From NCBI RefSeq assembly GCF_051414055.1, contig NZ_JBLKNX010000024.1:9441-73440 (forward strand): a stretch of DNA of 64,000 nucleotides. The letters run 5' to 3'. Every line of letters begins with the position of its first letter. Position 1 is the first letter of the stretch. The notes below the pieces were generated by a model. It searched no databases. It saw only the letters and a list, made by a program, of their open reading frames with translations, and was not told the origin of the DNA. Below are positions 16,006-24,337 of this stretch, piece after piece. A program made the translations under genes and the position numbers. This stretch comes from Halosimplex halobium (GTDB lineage: Archaea > Halobacteriota > Halobacteria > Halobacteriales > Haloarculaceae).

Positions 16006-16809
16006 CTACCCGTCGAGTGCCGCGACCAGCGCCGGCAGCGCCGCCGTCGCGTCCGCCCGGAGGTCGTAGTCCGCCCGCCCGGAGTACTCCGTCTCGTCGA
16101 GGTTCACGACGGCCAGCGTCGCGCCCGAGTCGGCAGCGATCTCGGGCAGCAGCGCCGCCGGCCGCACCGCCAGCGACGACCCGACCGCGAGGAACACGTC
16201 GCAGCGCCGCGCGGCGGTCTGGGCCCGGTCGAACGCCTCGTCCGGGAGCGCCTCCCCGAACAGCACCACGTCCGGCTTGAGGACGCCCCCGCAGTCGCAG
16301 GTCGGCGGCCGCTCGCCGTCGCGAACGCGCTCGAAGACGGGGTCGGCCGGTCCGGTCGAGCCGCAACGGTCACAGACCACGCGGGCGCTCGTCCCGTGGA
16401 GTTCGACCACCGACTCCGAGCCCGCGGCCGCGTGCAGACCGTCGACGTTCTGCGTGAGGAGGGTGTCGAGGCGGCCCCGCGATTCGAGCGTCGCCAGCGC
16501 CTCGTGGGCCGCGTTCGGCTCGACGCCGTCGCCGTACAGCGTCTCCCGGAGCGCCAGCCGGTCGGTCCAGAACCCCTCGGGGTCGGCGTCGAAGCGCCGC
16601 CGGTGGAAGTCCGCGGGGTCGTGGGTCTCCCAGACCGGGTCGGGTCCGTCGTCGCTCGACTCGCCGCGGAACGGCGGGATCCCCGACGGGACGCTCACGC
16701 CCGCGCCGGTGAGCGCGACGACCCGCTCGGCCGCTTCGATCTCGCTCGCGAGCGTCGACAGCGCCGCCCCGTTCGCACCTTCCACGTCCTCGGCGTCGTT
16801 GCCGTCCAT
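16006..16809 (-). CDS. cobB: Sirtuin, NAD-dependent protein deacylase
   Basis: The 267 residues show all sirtuin blocks: GAGVSVPSGIPPFRG, TQNVDGLH, the catalytic-histidine block ELHGTSARVVC, a zinc site CDRC ... CDCG, VVLFGEALP and AVGSSLAVRP. It should remove acetyl or longer acyl groups from lysine using NAD. An acidic N-terminal extension of about 25 residues precedes the fold. It is transcribed away from sucCD. Confidence 0.92.
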   Translation of the reverse strand: MDGNDAEDVEGANGAALSTLASEIEAAERVVALTGAGVSVPSGIPPFRGESSDDGPDPVWETHDPADFHRRRFDADPEGFWTDRLALRETLYGDGVEPNAAHEALATLESRGRLDTLLTQNVDGLHAAAGSESVVELHGTSARVVCDRCGSTGPADPVFERVRDGERPPTCDCGGVLKPDVVLFGEALPDEAFDRAQTAARRCDVFLAVGSSLAVRPAALLPEIAADSGATLAVVNLDETEYSGRADYDLRADATAALPALVAALDG

Positions 16810-17150
16810 ATCCGCGGGGACGGGCGAGACCGGGAAAAGTCACTCGTCGCGCTGCGCGGGCGGAAACGGACTGAAGTCGGCGGTCGCTACGCGGCGCAGT
16901 CGCTCTCCGGTGGCGAGCGAACGATGGAAAGAGAAGGTGGGTGGAACGGCGGAAAGGTGGGGTGGAATCGGTGGGGTGGGTGTGGTGGGTGGGGTGCGGC
17001 GCCGGAGGGCGCCGACACGTGTAATCGATTTCGGCGGCAATAAGTGCCTTGTGGCCCAATTTTCGTGAACGATACTCCCCGGAGTACTTAACTCCCAGCC
17101 GGGCGAGATGAGCGGGATTTAAGCGCTCGCCGGCCGCGGGTTCGAGTGAC
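16810..17150. other. Intergenic region with a G-rich tract upstream of sucCD
   Basis: No gene is seen. Between 16931 and 16998 the plus strand has repeated GGTGGG/GGTGGGG runs spaced by a few bases, a sequence able to form G-quadruplexes on one strand. Downstream lie an AT-rich stretch around 17040-17090 and the sucC promoter. Confidence 0.6.
17116..17123 (+). promoter_or_regulatory. TATA box of sucCD
   Basis: GATTTAAG lies 28 to 35 bases before the ATG at 17151, as expected for a leaderless operon mRNA. Confidence 0.6.
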
Positions 17151-18298
<1,148 letters not shown>

Positions 18299-18302
<4 letters not shown>

Positions 18303-19171
18303 GTGTGCTCGTCGACGAAGACAGCCGCGTCATCGTGCAGGGTATCACCGGCGGTGAGGGCAAGTTCCACACCGAGCAGATGATCGAGTACGGGACGAAC
18401 GTCGTCGCCGGCGCCGTCCCCGGCAAGGGCGGCCAGGAGGTCGCGGGCGTCCCCGTCTACGACACCGTCGCCGAGGCCGCCGAAGAGGAGGACGCCGACA
18501 CGTCGGTCGTGTTCGTCCCGCCGGCGTTCGCCGGCGACGCCTGCTTCGAGGCGCTGGGCGTCGACGAGCTCGACCTCGTCGTCACCATCACCGAAGGCAT
18601 CCCCACGCAGGACGTGTCGCGGGTCTACCGCCGCCTGCAGGAGACCGACGCCTACCTCGTCGGCCCGAACTGCCCCGGCGTCATCACCCCCGGCGAGGCC
18701 AAGCTCGGCATCCTGCCGGGCAACATCTTCGAGGCCGGCCGCGTCGGCCTCGTCTCCCGCTCGGGCACGCTGACCTACCAGGTCGTCGACAGCCTCACCC
18801 AGCGCGGCATCGGCCAGTCGACCGCCATCGGCATCGGCGGCGACCCGATCATCGGCACCTCGTTCATCGAGGCGCTCGCGCTGTTCGAGCAGGACAGCAA
18901 GACCGACGCCGTCGTCATGTGCGGCGAGATCGGCGGCGAGGACGAGGAGGAGGCCGCCGAGTACATCGACGAGTACATGACCACGCCCGTCGCCGGCTTC
19001 ATCGCCGGCCGCACCGCCCCGCCGGGCAAGCGCATGGGCCACGCCGGCGCCATCGTCTCCGGCTCGGGCACCGGCACCGCCCAGTCGAAGATCGACGCCC
19101 TCGAATCCGCGGGCGTCCCCGTCGGCGACACCCCCGAGGAAGTCGTCGACAACGTCGAAGACCTGCTGTAG
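18299..19171 (+). CDS. sucD: Succinyl-CoA synthetase, alpha subunit
   Basis: The 290 residues start MSVLVDEDSRVIVQGITGG. The CoA-binding Rossmann part includes YGTNVVAGAVPGKGG and VGPNCPGVITPGEAKLGI. The phosphohistidine is in RMGHAGAIVSGSG near residue 245. It is translationally coupled to sucC. A T-rich run follows the stop. Confidence 0.97.
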
Positions 19172-19496
19172 CGGTTCTTTTCTCCCGGATTCTCCGTTTT
19201 CGCGGCCGTCTCCGACATCATCCGACCTCGTCCGACGGCCACGCGGCCGTCTCCAGAGACGAAGGCCATCCGCCGGCTCGCTCCCGGATGGACGGTCCTC
19301 GTGACGCTCGCGACTGCGGTGGCTGCGATCCCGCTGCGGCTGGTCGCCTACTACCGCCACCGCGGCGGTAACGGCCGGGAGCGGATGGTGTGCCGAGCCG
19401 TCCAAGAACGGTCGAGGCGCTCGGCCCCACTGTGGTCCGGGGACCGTCACAGTCGGAAGCTATTTGCATACTCGTTCGAGACGGTGAGCAACGACC
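19172..19496. other. Intergenic region after sucD: T-tract terminator and possible gene remnant
   Basis: TTCTTTT at 19175-19181 is a plausible archaeal terminator for sucCD. Between about 19262 and 19370 one plus-strand frame reads as a single hydrophobic helix (LVTLATAVAAIPLRLVAYY) followed by basic residues, but it has no proper start or stop context. I treat it as a possible remnant of a small membrane protein. The TATA-like TATTTGCATA at 19461-19470 serves the next gene. Confidence 0.4.
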
Positions 19497-21647
19497 GTGA
19501 CGGACACGAAGAGGGACGCGAACCCTCGGTTCGAAGCGATGACGGACCCGACGGGCGTCAGGATCGTCGACCCGATCGAGTCAGTCGAGTTCGCGTTCGA
19601 GACGGACCGGCCGGTGGACCCGACCGCCGTCGACACCGGGGCGTTCGACGTCCCGGTAGACGCCGGGGCGACGGTCGAGACGGGGGCGATCCGGTTCCCC
19701 CACCACCTCGGCGTCGTCGTCAGGACGAGGGACGGCGAGCAGGTCGACGACGTATCGACGGCGGACGAGCGCCGGATCTCCGCGGGGAGGTACACGCTCG
19801 AACTGAGTACGACGCCGGTGAAGCTCTACTTCCACGTCGACGGTCCCGTGACGATCCGGACCCACGACGACCGCGCGGGGTTCGAGTTCGAGTCGCCGAG
19901 ACGCGTTCGGATCGGGACTCGAAGCTATCACGAACGGCCGGCGGCGACGGTCACGACGACCCCGGACCCGTCGGCGGTGGCCGCGGTCGTCTCCCGGTTC
20001 GGGACGGCGCTGAAGACGACGTCCCCGGAGCGGTCGTGGCCGACGCTGCGCGGGTATCCGCCGCTGGTTGAGGTCGGCGACGAGTCGGCAGTTCCGGACG
20101 CGCTCTCCCCGCCGGACACCGGCGTGTCGATCACCGTTCGTCCGGAGCTGGCCGACTGCTTCGCGGTCACGCCGCTGGCGTTCTACCTCGGTGCGACGGT
20201 CGAAGTGGGGGACGAGCCCCGTCTCCGCGCCGACGGCCGGGAGTGGTCGCTGACGGCGGCGGGCGACGTCGCCGCGACGGCGACGGACGTCCTGCAGCGG
20301 CAGTTCACGCTCGACTGCGTGGTCCGGACCGCCGGGCGCTTCGACCTCGACCTGGTCGAGCGAACGGCGGTCGAGCCCCGGCTGCCGTTCGACCTCGAAG
20401 CGATGTACGACAGCGACCTGCCGGCCCGGGTCGCCGCGTACATGGACGTCCCACGGGAGCGGATCGCCGACGCGATCCCGCGCTGGAAACTCACCGTCGA
20501 CGCCGTCCCGGGCGCTGACCGACTCGACGCGCTCCCACACCTCGCGGCCGAACTCGCGGCCGTCCGCCGTCCCGACGCCGCCTCGCTGGACGACCCGGAA
20601 CCCCGGTACTGTGACGAACCGTCCGCGCCGTCCGAGAGACGGTGGCTCCCGGACGGGGCGAACGCGGAGGCCGCGTCGATGCGGTCGGCCGGGGCGGCGT
20701 GGGACGAGCGGCTCGTCTACCCGCCCCCCTCATCCAGCGTCGAACACGCCTATCTCGGCGACGGCGTGCCGGTCGGGACGAGCGCGATGTCCGCGGCGGC
20801 GTACGAGCGGAAACTCGACCGCGAAGTCTCCGACAAGACGGGGATCGGCGTCACCGTCGTCGGCCCCGGCGACCGAACCGGCGAGGGCGGGTCAGTCGCG
20901 GACATCTACGCGTCGCGTGGTCTCGAACCGTTCGACACGAGGGTGCTCGCCGACCCCACGGCCGCGGAACTGCGGGCGGCGCTCGCGGCGGACACCGACT
21001 TCTTCCACTACGTCGGTCACGTGGACGAGCGCGGGTTCGAGTGCGACGACGGGTTCGTCGACACCCGGACGGTCGACGACGTGGGGGTCGACCTGTTTCT
21101 CCTCAACGGCTGCACGTCGTTCGCCCAGGGGCGCGCGCTGGTGGACAACGGGGCGGCGGGCGGGATCGTGACGGTCGCGGACATCTTCGACAGCGTCGCG
21201 GCTCGCGTCGGCGAGACGCTGGCGCGACTGCTCGGGCAGGGCTACTCGCTGGCCGCGGCGCTCCGCGTGCTCGGCGCCGCGACGGCGTTCCCGGCCGACA
21301 TCTACACCGTCGTCGGCGACGGCTCCGTCGCGGTGACGACCAACGAGTCGATCACTCCCGTCGGATACCGCCTCTCGTGGGACGACGGACTCGTCGTCGT
21401 CCCGTTCTGTTTCCCGACCGAGAAAGCACCGCTCGGGACCGTCACCGTCCCCTTCGCCGCCGAGAACGACCGACACGTGCTCGCGTCGGGCGACTGCGTC
21501 CCGGTCGAGACGACCGTCGACGCGTTCGTCGACAACCTCGACACGGAGCCGTACCCCGTGTTCATCGACGGCGAACTCCGCTGGTCGCCCGACCTCACCC
21601 GCGCCGACCTCGAAGCGTGGGTCGAGACGGTACGCGACCGGGCGTGA
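19497..21647 (+). CDS. CHAT-like (caspase-fold) protein
   Basis: The 716 residues run from the GTG at 19497; TATTTGCATA 27-36 bases before it supports this start (an ATG at 19539 is the alternative). The first 450 residues are beta-rich and unassigned. The C-terminal part resembles a CHAT peptidase: FFHYVGHVDERG with candidate catalytic His508, and LFLLNGCTSFAQGRAL with candidate Cys539, followed by AGGIVTVADIF, as in the H...NAC/NGC dyad of the family. The His-Cys spacing of about 31 residues is shorter than usual. There is no signal peptide or transmembrane helix. No obvious substrate or sensor gene is next to it. Peptidase activity is inference. Confidence 0.65.
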   Translation: MTDTKRDANPRFEAMTDPTGVRIVDPIESVEFAFETDRPVDPTAVDTGAFDVPVDAGATVETGAIRFPHHLGVVVRTRDGEQVDDVSTADERRISAGRYTLELSTTPVKLYFHVDGPVTIRTHDDRAGFEFESPRRVRIGTRSYHERPAATVTTTPDPSAVAAVVSRFGTALKTTSPERSWPTLRGYPPLVEVGDESAVPDALSPPDTGVSITVRPELADCFAVTPLAFYLGATVEVGDEPRLRADGREWSLTAAGDVAATATDVLQRQFTLDCVVRTAGRFDLDLVERTAVEPRLPFDLEAMYDSDLPARVAAYMDVPRERIADAIPRWKLTVDAVPGADRLDALPHLAAELAAVRRPDAASLDDPEPRYCDEPSAPSERRWLPDGANAEAASMRSAGAAWDERLVYPPPSSSVEHAYLGDGVPVGTSAMSAAAYERKLDREVSDKTGIGVTVVGPGDRTGEGGSVADIYASRGLEPFDTRVLADPTAAELRAALAADTDFFHYVGHVDERGFECDDGFVDTRTVDDVGVDLFLLNGCTSFAQGRALVDNGAAGGIVTVADIFDSVAARVGETLARLLGQGYSLAAALRVLGAATAFPADIYTVVGDGSVAVTTNESITPVGYRLSWDDGLVVVPFCFPTEKAPLGTVTVPFAAENDRHVLASGDCVPVETTVDAFVDNLDTEPYPVFIDGELRWSPDLTRADLEAWVETVRDRA

Positions 21648-21689
21648 CCGGCCGACGCCCCTTTCACCGCGCCGCCCCAACGCCGATGC

Positions 21690-22565
21690 GTGATAGTCGC
21701 GGAGACGGCGGAAGGGTACCAGTTCGTCACCCAGCCCGACCACGCCGCCCTCGCGGGCCAGTTCGCCGACGCCTGGGGGTCGGCGTCGTTCGACCGCCCC
21801 GACCCCTTCGACTCGCTCGCGGTCGCGGCCTACGCCCACGACACGGGCTGGCGGACCTACGACCGCCGCCCCCGCCTCGCGGACGGCGAGCCGGTCGACT
21901 TCCGCGAGATGCCCGCCGACACCTGGGTCGACCTCTACGACGAGGGGATCGACGCCGTCACCGGGATGGACGCCTACGCCGGCCTGCTGGTGTCGATGCA
22001 CGGCGCCGGGCTGCGGAACCAGCGCTACGGCCTCTCGCCGGCGTGGCCGGAGACGCCCGCGACGTTCCGCGCGTTCGTCGACCGCGAGCAGCGACGCCAG
22101 CAGCGGCTGCTCGACGCGCTCCTCGACGGCGAGCGCGGTGGACCGGCACCCGCCACGTCCGCCGACCGGGAGCTGCTCCGGTCGCTCCACGACGCGAAGC
22201 GCGTTCCCGACGACTACGACGGGCGACTGTGGGACGACTACCGGCGCCTCCAGGCGTGGGACGCCCTCTCGCTGTCCTTCTGTATCACCGACTCCCCGCC
22301 CGGCTACGGCGAGATCGACGCCGTTCCCACGACCGGCGGGGACGACGCGACCCTCTCGGTCGCCGCGCTCGGCGACGGCACCTACCGGGTCGACCCCTAC
22401 CCGTTCGCGACGGCGCCGCTGACGGTGACCGTCCGCGTCCGGACCGTCGACCGCGGGGCAGCCGCCGACGAGGCGACGCTCGCGCGGGCCTACTACGACG
22501 CCGGCCTGGAGACGCGACGGTTCACGCTCCGGCCCGCGGACGGGGCGGCCGCCGCGGACAAGTGA
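21690..22565 (+). CDS. DUF3891 family protein
   Basis: The 291 residues start at a GTG. The N-terminal 200 residues match DUF3891: VTQPDHAALAGQFADAWG, AYAHDTGWRTYD and LLVSMHGAGLRNQRYG, with conserved histidines and aspartates reminiscent of an HD-like metal site. The C-terminus adds a beta-rich segment (VRVRTVDRGAAADEATLARAYYDA). The reaction is unknown. It follows the CHAT-like gene at 42 bases and may be cotranscribed. Confidence 0.8.
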   Translation: MIVAETAEGYQFVTQPDHAALAGQFADAWGSASFDRPDPFDSLAVAAYAHDTGWRTYDRRPRLADGEPVDFREMPADTWVDLYDEGIDAVTGMDAYAGLLVSMHGAGLRNQRYGLSPAWPETPATFRAFVDREQRRQQRLLDALLDGERGGPAPATSADRELLRSLHDAKRVPDDYDGRLWDDYRRLQAWDALSLSFCITDSPPGYGEIDAVPTTGGDDATLSVAALGDGTYRVDPYPFATAPLTVTVRVRTVDRGAAADEATLARAYYDAGLETRRFTLRPADGAAAADK

Positions 22566-22638
22566 GGGGGTCAGAACCTGCGGTCGAGACCGGCCCGCCG
22601 CCAAAGCGATTTATCGCAGCGTGTCTTCGTGGTGTGGT

Positions 22639-22821
22639 ATGAAAGAGGAGGCCTGGCGGTCGGTCGAGGTCGTCCGGAACACGGAGGGGAAACCGCACGT
22701 CCTCCAGCAGAAGGTCACCGTCTACACCGCGGGCGTCTCCGAGGAGTCGTCGGGCTACACGAAACCGGAAGTCCAGCACCGCCTCGTGCCCCTGGAGAGT
22801 CTGGTCGAGTTCGACGGCTGA
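22639..22821 (+). CDS. Small conserved haloarchaeal protein (60 aa)
   Basis: From the ATG at 22639 it codes for 60 residues beginning MKEEAWRSVEVVRNTEGK and ending LVPLESLVEFDG. It is acidic, beta-rich and lacks cysteines or a membrane segment. Codon use matches the surrounding genes, with G/C in third positions. The function is unknown. Confidence 0.65.
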   Translation: MKEEAWRSVEVVRNTEGKPHVLQQKVTVYTAGVSEESSGYTKPEVQHRLVPLESLVEFDG

Positions 22822-22912
22822 GTCACGGGACCGGCCGCGGAAGCCGACGCTCGGTCGACGCTCGGCCGGCGAGTGGGCCCGCTGTCCGCCGGGTTCGTCC
22901 GAGAGTTTATGG

Positions 22913-23491
22913 GTGAACCCGCGACCACTCCGCCTCGCCGTGGGAGCGCGCACGCTGGTCGCGGTCGAACGCGACGCCGGCGGGTACGACCTGCACCGCT
23001 CGCAGTGGGGCGGCGAGCACGTCGACCGGCTGGTCGCCCTGGTCCGGGCCGACGAGGCGCCCCCCGACCTCGTCGACCCGGAGCCGTTCCGGTCGGGCGC
23101 CTCGGCCGAGGCGGTCCTCGACTCGCTCGACCCCCGCGAGTTCGAGGCGTTCGTCGTCGCGGACGGCCGGACCGAGGCGTTCCTGGTCCCCCGGCTGGGC
23201 ATCGAGACCGGCCGGCAACCCGGATCCCCGGCCCGCGCGGACACCGACCGGAAGACCCGCTCCACCGACGCCGAACCGGCGGCGCTGGTCCCCTGGCCCG
23301 GCGAGGCCGCCGCCGAGCGGATCCGACGGTTCCTGCGCACCGCCAAGGACGTGCTCGGCGACGCGGTCGACGCCGGCCTCGTGCCCGCCCCCGCGGCGAC
23401 GCGATACCTCGCCGTCCGTGTCGCTCGCCACCCCGACACGCCCGACGCCGACGCGGTCCTGTGGATCGACGGGGGTGATCCGCGACGCTGA
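22913..23491 (+). CDS. DUF6735-like haloarchaeal protein
   Basis: The 192 residues start at a GTG (MNPRPLRLAVGARTLVAVER). The opening GYDLHRSQWGG, a later VDPEPFRSG and FEAFVVADG resemble the pattern I recall for DUF6735 proteins (a YDLHYSHWG-type start). The family link is tentative and the function unknown. It sits between the 60-aa gene and nucS on the same strand. Confidence 0.6.
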   Translation: MNPRPLRLAVGARTLVAVERDAGGYDLHRSQWGGEHVDRLVALVRADEAPPDLVDPEPFRSGASAEAVLDSLDPREFEAFVVADGRTEAFLVPRLGIETGRQPGSPARADTDRKTRSTDAEPAALVPWPGEAAAERIRRFLRTAKDVLGDAVDAGLVPAPAATRYLAVRVARHPDTPDADAVLWIDGGDPRR

Positions 23492-23548
23492 ACCACTGAC
23501 CGGTCCCGTGTCGCGCGGTTTTTAGCCCCCGGCGCCCAACCCCGAGGC

Positions 23549-24307
23549 GTGACTGCCGTCGAGGAGGGACTCCGGCTGGAGACGCGCGAGCGCCCGAGCC
23601 ACGAGACCGCACGGGACCTCGTGGCCGATGCCATCGACGCCGGAGCCCTGGTGACCGTCGTCGGCCGCTGCACCGTCGACTACGAGGGCCGCGCCTCGAG
23701 CACGCTCGGTCCCGGCGAGCGGCTGGTGATGCTCAAGCCCGACGGCGCAGCGCTGGTCCACACCGACGAGGGCCAGCAGCCGGTCAACTGGCAGCCGCCG
23801 GACTGTGACCACGAGACCCGCCTGGACGAGGGGCACCTCGTCGTCGAGAGCCACCGCGAGACGCCGGAGGAACACCTCCGGGTCGACTTCGAGGCGGTGC
23901 TGGAGGTGTCGGCCTACGGGCTGACTGACGAGCGCGACCTCTCGCTCGAAGGCACGGAGGAGGATCTGCGCCAGCGGATCCTCGACGAACCGTCGCTGGT
24001 CGAGGAGGGGTTCGTCCCGCTGGCGACCGAGCGGTCGACGCCCGCCGGCGCCGTCGACATCTACGGCGAGGACGCCGACGAGCGGGCAGTCGCCGTCGAA
24101 CTCAAGCGCCGACGGGTGGGGCCCGACGCCGTGGGGCAACTGGGCCGGTACGTCGACGCGCTGGAGCGGGACCTGCACGCCGACCGACAGATCCGCGGCA
24201 TCCTCGTCGCGCCGTCGGTCACCGACCGCGCGCGCCGGCTGCTCGCCGAGCGCGGGCTCGAGTTCGTGCCGCTGACGCCCACCGGGCCCGACGACGCGTC
24301 GGACTGA
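23549..24307 (+). CDS. nucS: Mismatch-specific endonuclease NucS/EndoMS
   Basis: The 252 residues start at a GTG. An N-terminal DNA-binding domain (about 1-120) with GRCTVDYEGRASSTLGPGER is followed by a RecB-like nuclease domain with the catalytic residues in AGAVDIYG (Asp), AVELKR (Glu-x-Lys) and QLGRYVDAL (Gln...Tyr). NucS cuts both strands at mismatches and provides the non-MutSL repair pathway of many archaea and actinobacteria. It converges with mutS, with 30 bases between stops. Confidence 0.93.
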   Translation: MTAVEEGLRLETRERPSHETARDLVADAIDAGALVTVVGRCTVDYEGRASSTLGPGERLVMLKPDGAALVHTDEGQQPVNWQPPDCDHETRLDEGHLVVESHRETPEEHLRVDFEAVLEVSAYGLTDERDLSLEGTEEDLRQRILDEPSLVEEGFVPLATERSTPAGAVDIYGEDADERAVAVELKRRRVGPDAVGQLGRYVDALERDLHADRQIRGILVAPSVTDRARRLLAERGLEFVPLTPTGPDDASD

Positions 24308-24337
24308 ACGGTTCCCGTCCGCTTGACCGCCCGACGC

